Of a stretch of 64,000 bases of DNA, positions 45,421 to 55,449 are shown in pieces (within the stretch, counting starts at the first letter, position 1; every line of letters starts with the position of its first letter). Origin of the DNA: Calycina herbarum (Eukaryota; Ascomycota; Leotiomycetes; Helotiales; Pezizellaceae); NCBI GenBank assembly GCA_001414485.1, contig LLEY01000054.1, forward strand, positions 1-64,000. Reading direction: 5' to 3'. A program made the translations under genes and the position numbers. Below the pieces are notes generated by a model, which was given only the letters and a program-made list of their open reading frames with translations, had not been told where the DNA came from and ran no database searches.

Positions 45421-46539
45421 ACTATAGATACCTTAGAAATTAATATCTTAGGATTTTATTATTAAACTACTAAAATCTAAGAATCTAATAATAGGAGTTA
45501 AATATAATTTAATCCTAGTTATTATAGAACAGCTTACGAAATATATAATTCTAGTACTATATATAGAATTAAGTATAGCTAAGGATTTAGTATTTGTATT
45601 CCTTAAGAAAGTAGTCTTAAAACATAGACTATTAGAAGAAATACTCTTAGATAGAGATAAACTCTTTATCTTAAAATTTTAGATCGCTCTTATAGAACGA
45701 TTAGGTATAAAAAGAAAGCTTTCTATAGCTTTTTACTCTTAGATAAATAGAGGAAATAAACAGATAAATTAAGTAGTTAAAATATACCTTCGTTATTATA
45801 TAAACTACTAGTAAGATAACTAGGTAGAACTACTACCTTTAATATAGTTTACTTATAATAGTTTAATAATAGAAATAATACTTATTATACTATTCTATAC
45901 TAACTTTAGATATAAATTAGTAGTATATTAAGAACTACTATCTACGACTATTAATAATTAGCTTACTTATATTTAGGTCTTGAAAATCAAAAGTTTATAT
46001 AAAGAACTTATAAAAGATTTATAGTTTATAACTAAAAGAAACACGTACTACTATAATAAACGACGTAGTTAAAAGCTAATACTAAAAGAGAAGAATAAAG
46101 TCTACTTAGTATAAAAAAATATTAATATAAAGAGACTAAGTAATAAATTAGATTATAAGAAACTTAGACTATTTAAAATTAAATAAGTTAGAGAACCTTT
46201 AAGTTATAAATTAGTATTACTATAAATAATAAACATTTATCTAGTATTCTATATATCCTTACTTAAACCAGTACTACTAGGGGTACTACTAGCTCTATTT
46301 ATAGAAATTTAACTAGTAAACCTAAATACTAAGTACGAAGTTAAGAGAATTCTTAACTATAAACTTGTTAGAGAACGAATTAAGTACTTAATTAAATAGC
46401 TAGATTACCTATACTTAGAAAACACTTAGAAACTAAGAAGTGATCTTAACTATTACTTAGAGGAACTTTAGAAATTCTACTAGTAAAACCTAGGTTTACT
46501 TATATCTTATAGTTTAAAGGAAAAGCTTTAAGGAAGGCT

Positions 46540-47141
46540 AGATTAAGACCTATCTTAGATTAGGAACTAGTAGGAATAGATAGAGCTGCTAGATAGGTAA
46601 CCTTCGTCTCTCGCTACTCTTTTTCCTCTCTCTCTTTCTTCTCCTTCTCTTTCTTTTCTACCTTCTTAGTAGTATTAAGTTTATTAAGAAAACAAAGCTC
46701 TTAATAAGATATTTTATAACGCCTTTCTTTTAAAAAGGCCTTCTGCTTTCGTAACCGTAGAATCCTCGCTATTGCCTCCTCCTTCTCTCTCTCTAGCTTC
46801 TCCTCTTGTTTTTCGATTAAGGCCTAGTCGCTAGTATAAGGAACGTTCTTCTCTTAGACGTCGTCGGTCTTATCGTATTTTAGTTTTAACTAGACGTATT
46901 TAGAATATTAAGAGGATTAGAAGGAATTAATAAAACATCTACGCTTTTAAGAAGCATAGTAAGAGTATAGTAATATTTTATTATAAACTATTTTAATACT
47001 TTTTATAAGAAGTATTTATTCTTCTTTCTTCTTTCGTATAAGGTAGGATATAAGAGAAAGGAAAGGATACTACTAGTACTCTAACTAAGTTTCTTAGCTT
47101 ATACTTAAGCGTAAGAACACGCTAGGCTAAGAAGGGGATAG
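46540..47141 (+). other. Gypsy-1 3' untranslated region and polypurine tract
   Basis: A pyrimidine-rich block (46600-46660) and moderately GC-richer sequence follow the chromodomain. The purine run 'aagaaggggata' directly before the 3' LTR is the expected plus-strand primer site. Confidence 0.6.
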
Positions 47142-47589
47142 TATTACGAATTACGTTATATATAGTAAGTAGTTTAGACAGCGCTTTAATAGAATAAGAT
47201 ACGATATCTAGGAAATAGAAGATAATATAAGAGGGAATTAGTAATATAAAGGTATTTAGGTATTCTAGGATCTTACTATTAGATAACCGTTAGTAGTTAT
47301 ATAATAGATCTTATTAGATTCTATAAGAGATCTATAGAGATCTAGAGATCTAGGCCTATATAGAGATCTAGATAGTATAAGAGGTTCTATATATATACTA
47401 ACACGTCTACTTTCTAGATAGAAGCTTCGTACTTAACTTTAGTTATTAATCTTATTATCTTATTTAACATCTTTGATATAAGTAACGAGTTCACTTCTAA
47501 GTGAATAATCTAGTGTATCTATACTTCTTACTATATACTAACCTTCGAGACTTAGTTATCTTTGTTTAGTTCGTTTAAGTTTCGTTATA
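47142..47589 (+). repeat. 3' LTR of Gypsy-1
   Basis: 448 bp, TATTACGAAT...TCGTTATA, matching the 5' LTR apart from substitutions and the nested insert there. The 5 bp after it (ctaag) do not match the 5 bp before the 5' LTR (tagag). Confidence 0.9.
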
Positions 47590-47599
47590 CTAAGGCTAG

Positions 47600-50500
47600 A
47601 AGTATTATTATAAGAGGATCTAAGCTATACTTTCTTATTTAAGGTAACTATAGAGCTTTAAATCGTATATAGACTAGATTATCTTTATATATAGTTCTTC
47701 GTTATTTAGAACCTATAACTAGTCTCTAAACCTTAGCTTTCCTTCGTTTATAAGTGTATATTTAGATATCGATATCTTAAGCTTTAAACTAGTAGAGAGC
47801 GTTCTTTTACCTTATCGTATAGCGTCTTTTATTACTTAAAGGTTAGCGTCTACTTCTTCGGCTATTATCTAGAGTTCTTAGAAGGTCTTTTCGTTATTTA
47901 GAAGTGTTTCTTACGTCTATACTACCTCGTACGTTTATACAGGTTCTTATGTCTATACTAGGTTCGCTTTTACAATTCCTAGAATCTGTCCTTCTTCGCT
48001 TATAAACTTAAGAAGTTGCTTTATATAATAATCGACTCGTTCGTTTATAGCGTTATCTAGTATATCCTACTCTCGTTATAAAAGAGCGTCTGCTTAAATG
48101 TTATCCTTCTTTTTAATATATATTATTATAAAGTTATACTTCGAGAAAGCTAGAGACTATTGTATTTATTATTCTATTAACTTCTAAACTATTATAAAGT
48201 ACTTAAGGTTCTTATAGTTTATTCAAATCTTAAAGTTATCTACGCTTTATAACTTAGGATCCTAAGCTTCTAAGTACTATATAATAGCTAGTATCTCTTT
48301 ATTATAGATCTCGTAGTTATATTTAGTAGGTAAGTTCTTCTTTAAAAAGAAGGTATAGGGTTATAAGAGTCCTGTTTTATTATATTATATAAGAGCGCTA
48401 CTAATATACTAGCTAGAAGAGTCTATCTCTATAATCGTTTATCTTTTATAATCGAATTATATATAAGAGCTAGAGCTATAGTAAATATATACTTAAGTTA
48501 TTTAAAGACGTTCTACTATTCGTTCGTCTATGTAAATATATCTTCTTTATAAGTAAGTTCTATAAGAGGTCTTATAATATTAGAATAGTCTTTAATAAAG
48601 TTTTAGTAGAAGTTTATAAAGCCTAAGAAACTTCGTATAACTTTAACTATTATAGGTGCTTTCTATTTAAGAATTACTTTAACCTTTTCTAGATCTATTC
48701 TACTCTTAAGTTAATATTAAGGATAAACCCTACGTACTTCGTCTATATAACTAAGAATTTATATTTATCGATATTAAGAAAGAGCTCTACTTCTTTAAGC
48801 TTCTTTAGAATAAGCTTAACTTATTCTTTATATTCTTTAAGAGTTCTATTTATAAAGATTAGAATATTATCTACGTAAATAAAGTAGTAGTTATTAAGAT
48901 ATTTCTATAATATCTAGTTAATATATCTTTAGAACGTGCTTAGTACGTTTATAAGTCTAAAAGAGGTAACTAGTTATTTATATAATCCGTATCTTATATA
49001 GAAAGCCGTCTTCTATTTATCTCTTTTAGTAATCTAGATTCTATAAAAAGCCTAGCTTATATCGAGTTTAGTATACTATTTTACCTTACTAGCTTATTAT
49101 AAGGTTTCGTAGATTAGAGGAAGTAGGTACTGGTTCTTTTATATAACTTTATTTAGAGCACGGTAATCGATATAGAACCGTAGACCTTCTTCTAGCTTTC
49201 GTATAAAGAGTATAAGAGTAGTAGTAGGAGAGTTACTAACTCGAATCTAGCCTTTGTCTATATATTCTATAAGCGTTCTTTAAAGAACTAGAAGTTCGTT
49301 ATAAGATATATTATATAACAGCCTCTAAAAGACCGTAGCTTCCTTTCTATCTTCTATTATAAGTTTAATCTAGTAGTCTATTCTATCGCCTTATAGAGGA
49401 GGTACCTTATCCGAGTCTTTTAGGCTAAAGACGCTAAGGTAATCCTAGAACTGTAGTAGTAGCTTCGTTCGAGGATTCGTCTTCGTCTTCTTCGTCTTCT
49501 TAAGAACCTTTATAATATCTCGTAAGCTAGCTAAGAATACTTATACTTAATAAGACTTATTCGTTATTATCTAAAAGGCTTTAATAGAGATAGGCTAGTA
49601 ATCTAAGGAGTTCGTATAGCAGTTTACTTCTAGTCTTTTAGCTTAATTTCGTATAAGCGTATTCGTCGAGAAAATAAGATATTCTAAAGTAGAACTGTTA
49701 ATTCGAGCGTCTTACTTAATAATCTAAGGAAGTCCTAGAATTATATTATATAATTCTAAGCGAGGAATAATATAAAGAAACGACCTAGCTTCGTAGTATC
49801 TATCGATATCTAAGGAGATAACAGTAACTTCCGTTACTATGTCGTCTAAAAGAGTATTAAAGCTAGAGAGCCCTTAAAGAGAGATAGAAATACGCTAAAG
49901 GTTATTCTAGGTAGTAAAGAAGGAGCTAATAAGTTCGTCTAATAAACATCTAGAGTTAAGAAGAGTCTTTATAAAATATTCTTTATTAACTAACGTAGAA
50001 ACTAAAAATAGAGGACTGTCTATCGACTTCTCCTAGAACTTAATCTATTCCTCTACTACTTCCTTTAAAACCTTCTTCTACTTCTAATAGCGTCTTTTAC
50101 TAGAAGTTATTTATTTTCTAAATCGTTAGAGTTAGAGACTTCTATAATTCTTTCTTTTCTCTTAACGTCTTTCTTCTAAATAGAAGCTACCTAGACCTTC
50201 TTCGTCGTCTACTTTATCTTCGTCTTATAGTTTAAGACTCGATATCTCTCGAGTCTATATCTTAGATAGAGGCCTAAGCTTTTTCTTTTAGTAAGGACTT
50301 TGTCTAAACTCTATCGTAGTTTCTTTAGTTAAGCGGAGGAGACTACTATAGTTAGTTCCTAGTCTATTATATTATACGAGGAACTGTTCTTAGATTTATA
50401 TAAGGTTCTAGGCAAAGTCGTTCGTAGCTTCTTTATTCGCTAAGCTATAAGTTTAGTAACTTCGTTTAGCTAATTAGTAATTATTCGTAACTATCTATAG

Positions 50501-51100
50501 TATCTATTATAGGCTCTATTCTCTTAAATACCGACAGTTATAGTAATTAGCTTTGTACTAAAAGCGGCTTTTAAGTAACTTTTCTTAATTACGTTATTCT
50601 ATCCCTAGCTAGAAGCTTCTAGAATTAGCTGATCGAATTCGTTAAGGAATTCGCTAAAAGGCTATTAGCCTTACTTTATATAGTTAATCTAGCTAAGCGC
50701 TTTCTACTATAGCCGAGGGTTACGGAACATAGTACGAAGCTGTCCTATAAATTCTAAAACTGTGAACTTGCTTTATAAGTAATTATATTCTATCTAGGGA
50801 AAAATCCGTATAGCTACGTCTCCTAAGAGTTGTCTAAAGGTATACTAAACTCTCTTCTTCTCTTCTCTAATCGACGGACTATCTATTTCCAGCTTCGCTT
50901 ATAAAAGCTCTTTAAATTAAGGAAAGAGGTTAGGCGTACTTCCGTCGTATCTTTCCAGGTATAGAAGGCACTGTTTTAGCTTACGACTAGTATCCGTAGC
51001 TAGAGTCGTAGTAGGTATAGGTTATAGAGAAGTAGTTTCTTCTATATCTTTAGTAGAAGAAAGCCTTACTTCGAGCCTCGTAAGAGTCTTATTTTATTAG
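47600..51100 (-). pseudogene. Gypsy-2 gag-pol, reverse strand, integrase truncated
   Basis: Reading right to left: gag (about 51000-50150, including RYDGSTPNLFP), protease region (about 50100-49400), reverse transcriptase (about 49330-48480) with the catalytic box read as YVDN at about 48863-48877, RNase H (about 48480-48000) and an integrase zinc-binding block (about 47780-47610, LRFRDQLQVP and HLGRESTAQILL-like before mutation). The integrase core and 3' LTR are missing where Gypsy-1 begins, so Gypsy-1 lies across or next to its end. Stops are frequent. It is a different family from Gypsy-1, judged by gag sequence and LTR. Confidence 0.82.
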
Positions 51101-51186
51101 CTAGAAAGGTTCGCTATTAATTAGTTCTAACTTTTAGTAAGAAGTTATATTTCTCGCTACTACTAGTTATACTTACGTCTTCTATC

Positions 51187-51375
51187 TTATAGTCGTCTGC
51201 TATATACTTTAGACTATCGTATAAAACTATATATTTCCGTGTTTATAGCCGCCGCTTATATACTTAAGGCTGTTATATAAAACCGTGTGTTTCCGTGTTT
51301 ATAGCCGCTACTAATACTTAAGACCGTTGTATAAAACCGTGTATTTCTATATAAGACCGTGTGTCTTAACTATAA
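51187..51375. repeat. 56-bp tandem repeat, three copies
   Basis: Units marked by TTATAG(T/C)CG start at 51187, 51243 and 51299 (56-bp register). Each contains 'acttaagrcYgttRtataaaacc' type sequence and TTCCGTGTTTATAGCCG. The array lies upstream of Gypsy-2 gag, probably in its leader or LTR. Confidence 0.82.
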
Positions 51376-51379
51376 AGGA

Positions 51380-51775
51380 TTTTCGTACTTATACTATATA
51401 TATAAGTAGGTTCGTAGAATCTACTATATATAGTTCGTCCGACGTGCTTAATAAACGAATATAAGAAAGAATAAGTTAATTCTAATATTACAAGCTGAAT
51501 ATAAAGAGGTTAATAGATAAGGTTATCTTATTAAAAGAAGAATTAACTAAGGAAAGAAAGAGAAGAAGTCTATTCTACGTATAAGAGAAGAGGTCTTATA
51601 CCTCTTACCTCGAGGTTCCTTAGTAAGTATAAGTTATAAGAAACTAAGATATCGTTATAGCTCTTATTATAGCTTTCGTTATAGCTTCTATTATCGAGGT
51701 AATTACCGAGGTAGTTTCTTAAGCTCTTGTTATAGATCGGTAAGGTAATTTGCCGAGTGAGGTAATTGCCGAGGT
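51380..51775 (-). repeat. Probable 5' LTR region of Gypsy-2
   Basis: It lies upstream of the Gypsy-2 gag on the reverse strand. From 51680 it has three variants of a GAGGTAATT(A/G)CCGAGG string. A reverse open frame at 51570-51791 crosses these repeats and shows only low-complexity Tyr/Asn-rich sequence, so I do not call it a gene. I cannot set exact LTR ends. Confidence 0.4.
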
Positions 51776-51950
51776 TGTCACGTGATGTCACGTGTTTATA
51801 CGAAGGTCGGTAGACCGAGTACTCTTTGAGTATAAACTGTTATAGCCGCTTACTATAGAATATATAAAACAACTCTCGCTCTCTCTCTTTTTTAGTCTTA
51901 GTCTTTTATAAATACTTTATTCTATTCTATAATTTAAATATAGAGAATTT
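51776..51950 (+). repeat. LTR-like promoter of the retroelement split by pogo-2
   Basis: It starts TGTCACGTGATGTCACGTG, carries TATATAAAAC at about 51863 and then a CTCTCTCT stretch, in the layout of a forward LTR leading into the gag-like frame below. The exact 3' end is not visible. Confidence 0.5.
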
Positions 51951-51954
51951 AAAA

Positions 51955-52390
51955 GAAGATAGAGAAACCGATTATCTAAAGTATCGAGTAGATAGTTATA
52001 TAATAAGCCTCTCTAACGAGAGTAAAGCCTTCGTCTTTCTCGTAGTACGTCTATATTATAAACTACTTTCTATTAATATATTACTATCTAATTTTCTTAA
52101 CTCTCTCTTAGCTATAAAGGAAGTTTCTAAGTTCTTTAAAGTAAAAATATCTAAGAACGAAGATCTTATAGATAACTTCTTTTACTAGGCTATAACGACT
52201 TTTCTATCCGCTTTTAAGAATTAAGTATTAGAAGAATAAAACATTAGTAAACTTTAAGACTTCTTATACTCTAAAATATACGATTACGAACTTAGTACTA
52301 TTAATAATAATTTAGTTATAAGACGAATCGAATAGCGAAAAATAGAGGCTTATATATTATATAGTTTTATAGATAATAATATTATTAAGG
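51955..52390 (+). pseudogene. Retroelement gag-like frame, 5' part
   Basis: A forward frame with fairly long open stretches reads DRETDYLKYRVDSYIISL, then SKAFVFLVVRLYYKLLS, then KVKISKNEDLIDNFFY, and ends at the pogo-2 insertion with FIDNNIIKV. It looks like the helical part of an LTR-retrotransposon gag, but I do not recognise the family. The likely continuation is at 54220-55150. Confidence 0.5.
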
Positions 52391-52392
52391 TA

Positions 52393-54219
52393 ACGTATTT
52401 CCCGGGTAAGCCGATCACCCGGGTAAGCTGATTACTAAAACACCAAAACGCGACACTTAACTTAAAATTAAAATACTACTACTTAATTAAGCCTAACCCT
52501 CTAATAAAGAGGGTCGTATTCTTTTAGCTGTCCAAGCCTTTAATTCAGGTTATTTTAAGAGTATACGAGCTTATGTTAAAGCCTACGACGTGCCTTATAC
52601 AACCCTCTACAACCGAATACACGGAATCCCTTCGCGACGCGATACTCCTTCTAATGCTCAAAGACTTACCTCCGAAGAAGAGCGAGCTATCGTACGATAT
52701 ATTCTCGACCTAGACTCGCGTAGATTCCCACCTTAGCTAGTAGCTGTTTAAGAAATAGCAGACCTTCTTCTCTCTAAACGCGACGCGCCTCCAGTAGGCA
52801 AGAATTAGACTTCTACCTTTATTAAACGCCGTACAGAGATTAAAACGAAATTCAGCCGTAAGTACGATTATAAAAGAGCTTAGTACGAAGACCCTATAGT
52901 TCTTAGAGACTGGTTTAGGCTTATACGAAATACAATTACCAAATATAAGGTTATAGAGGAGGACATATATAACTTCGACGAAGCTAGGTTTCTTATAGGG
53001 GTTATTACAACTGCTAAAGTTGTTACAAGCTCAGAGTTAAGGAATCGTCTAAAGACTGCTTAGCTAGGAAATAGGGAGTGGGTTTCGATTATATAGAGCA
53101 TAAACTCGTATAGTTAGACACTTCCTCCGTTCATTATTTTCAAGAGACAGCACCACTTCTCAGCTTAGTACGAGGAGTCAGGTCTCCTACAAGATTAGGT
53201 AATTACGCTAAGTGAGAATAGATAGACGACAAACGAGATTGGATTTAAGTAGATTCAGCACTTTAATAAATATATAAAAGGTCGTACAGTTAAGCGATAT
53301 AGACTCCTTATTCTTAATAGCCACGAGTTACATATTTCAGTTCAATTTCAGTAATACTATTAAGATAATAATATTATCACTCTCTATATACTACCACACT
53401 CATCTCACATCCTTCAGCCTCTTAACGTTGGCTATTTTAGCCCTCTAAAGGTATTATACAGTAAGCAGATTGAGAATCTCGTTCGAGTTAGAATCTAGCA
53501 TATTACTAAGCTTGAGTTCCTTCCTACATTTAAAGAGGCATTCAAAGCTGTATTTATAGAGCAGAATATCAAGAGTGGATTCCGAGCAACTAGCTTAGTT
53601 CCGTATAATCCTGAGAACGTGCTTTCTCACCTTGATCTAAGGCTAAAGACACCAACTCCACCCCCTATAAACGAGCTAAACTAGACCCCAAAGACGCCAC
53701 AGAACGCAATAGAGCTTGGATTCCAGACTACATATCTTAAAAACCGTATTATACAATACTAAGATAGCTCTCCAACATTAATCAACGAGGCATTTAATTA
53801 GCTTACTAAGGGAGCTCAAATTATAATATACGGAGCTACTCTTATAAGAGCTGAAATTAAGACACTACAAGAGGCAAATCAGCTTAAAAAGAGAAGGGAG
53901 AGAAAGCGAAAGAGGCGCATTTACTAAGGTGGAAGTCTTACAGTTAAGAAAGGCGAGGAAATTGTTCAAAGTATTCAAACTCAGCAGGAAGAGGGTAGTA
54001 ATAATATACAGCGCCAGCGCTTAGAAGGCAAGCGGCGACGTTGTGGTTTATATAATCAGGTTGGACATAATACTCGTATATGCGAGGCACCTTAGGAATC
54101 GATTAATATAAGTAGCTAGAGGTTTTTTAATAGTGTTGTTATAATATATTTAAAGTTGTAGTATTATCGCGTTTTAGTAATCGGCTTACCCGGGTGATCG
54201 GCTCACCCGGGAAATACGT
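52393..54219 (+). mobile_element. Second pogo-family transposon (pogo-2), nested in a gag
   Basis: 1,827 bp, flanked by TA (52391-52392 and 54220-54221), with terminal inverted repeats of about 50 bp that differ at only a few positions. Each end has CCCGGGTAAGCYGAT twice with 17-bp spacing (52401 and 52418). RIP is lighter than in the surrounding DNA, and many CpA survive. Confidence 0.93.
52503..54119 (+). pseudogene. pogo-2 transposase
   Basis: The frame opens near NKEGRILLAVQAF and has a pipsqueak-type helix-turn-helix (KAYDVPYTTLYNRIHG, about 52585-52630). A CENP-B/Tc5-like second DNA-binding domain and a DDE domain follow. The first Asp is present (YNFDEARF, about 52970). The second and third are Asn (LILNSHELHI, about 53310; LQPLNVGYF, about 53415), where relatives have LDGH and LDVG. 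A basic stretch (KKRRERKRKRR, about 53895) and a Cys/His knuckle (CGLYNQVGHNTRIC, about 54043; second Cys changed to Tyr) close the protein. About 20 in-frame stops are seen, and no clear start codon. Two catalytic Asp losses and the stops make it inactive. Confidence 0.9.
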
Positions 54220-54221
54220 TA

Positions 54222-55150
54222 ATATAAAAGTTTTAATCTATATACCTATCTTAAGTCGAGCTATGTCTATATATACTAGATATACCTAATATACTAGATC
54301 CTTAGCTAGGTTGTATTTATATAGATAGTTAAATACTCTTCTATAAGTCTAGTAACATATTAGGCTCTAAATATATATTAAGAGAAATTAAGATATATTA
54401 GATAGTAGCCGACCTTAGAGTAGATTTATATACTTCTTATCTTTATAGTATTATCTAAGACGATATAAATTAGCTTATTAGACTCTTATTTTACTATATT
54501 AAGAATAAGAGTACTTTAGAATATACTATAGAACCTAGTAGTTAGCTTAGATTATAGATACTCTAATAGTATTATATATAGCTAGTATTGTTTAGAGAGA
54601 TACGAAAGCTAATAACGTTCTTATTAATAGGCAGAGGAATACTTAGATTATTAATTTTAGTAGTCGTTATATAGAAGGCTAGGTTAATAGTAATAAAATA
54701 GAGACTATAGAGAGAGATCTTCAAAGCCTAGTAAGAATTATAAAATTAATATTTAAGATATAATTCTTTATAGAAGATTATTAGAGTTAGTTAATTTACT
54801 TTTAGTTTTAGTTAATTTAGTCTTACTTAATATAGTATAGCGAGTATTCTACTTCCTACTATCAGCTGTTATATATTACTAATTCTAAGATATAAACTTA
54901 CGACTAGGATCGAAGCTCTTGTCTATATCTCCTTTATATCTCTATTATTTTAAATCTTATTAACTCTAATATAAATCTAATACCTCTTTAATATACGTCG
55001 GGTTTTTAGACGTCTAATAGTTAAATCCTTACGTAGTAAGTAGGTATACTTTCTTCTAATATTACTAATATTTACTAATATTATTAAGATTAATATATAA
55101 TATAATTTATTATAAAAGTTTTTACTTTTTAACTTTTCGAGAATAGATAT
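54222..55150 (+). pseudogene. Retroelement gag-like frame, 3' part
   Basis: This continues the frame left of pogo-2. At about 54700-55060 it is rich in former Gln/Pro codons (QSYQ, YISIILNL and many TAG/TAA at likely CAG/CAA), as in the low-complexity C-terminal part of some gags. No protease or reverse transcriptase is found before the Helitron, so the element is incomplete here. Confidence 0.4.
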
Positions 55151-55449
55151 AAGGTTTTTACTATAGATATAACTATCTTATCTTCGAGCGTCGCTTTAGT
55201 TCTAATAACCTTTTACTAGCGAATTTAAAGCCTCTTGAAATATATTACCGACTTACTTCTATATAGCGTAAGAGGCTATATTCGTAGAATATTAGATCGA
55301 ACTATTTATATTATTATTAGCCTCTAATACTAGCTAATACTACTATATAATATAAACTTTCTTTATTAAAATTTTATAATCTTAACTTATTTTACTTAAA
55401 TTTTCTCTTACTATTTCTAAATAGAAATATATTATTAAAATAAAGTAAT
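55151..55449. other. Decayed sequence left of the Helitron
   Basis: AT-rich, no assignable frame; possibly the continuation of the gag-containing retroelement. Confidence 0.4.

Larger units (their letters stand above)
40800..46530 (+). pseudogene. Gypsy-1 gag-pol, chromodomain-bearing (chromovirus)
   Basis: Domains in order: gag (about 40850-41890) with a CCHC knuckle near 41668-41715 read as LCYNYSLSSYRVNKYS; protease-like block (about 42940-43200, ALINSRVISNFLS); reverse transcriptase (about 43440-44230) with the catalytic YLDD box read as YLDN at about 43956; RNase H (about 44480-44960); integrase (about 45180-46060); C-terminal chromodomain (about 46330-46490, TKYEVKRILNYKLVRERIKYLIK then LDYLYLENT). 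Chromodomains are thought to guide integration to heterochromatin. The frame is broken by dozens of TAA/TAG codons, a 197-bp solo LTR between reverse transcriptase and RNase H, and a 28-bp duplication in integrase. It lies between two LTRs on the same strand. Confidence 0.9.

Noticed and set aside
51570..51791. Reverse open frame of 73 codons, Tyr/Asn-rich
   Set aside because: It is a translation of short direct repeats in the LTR region of Gypsy-2.
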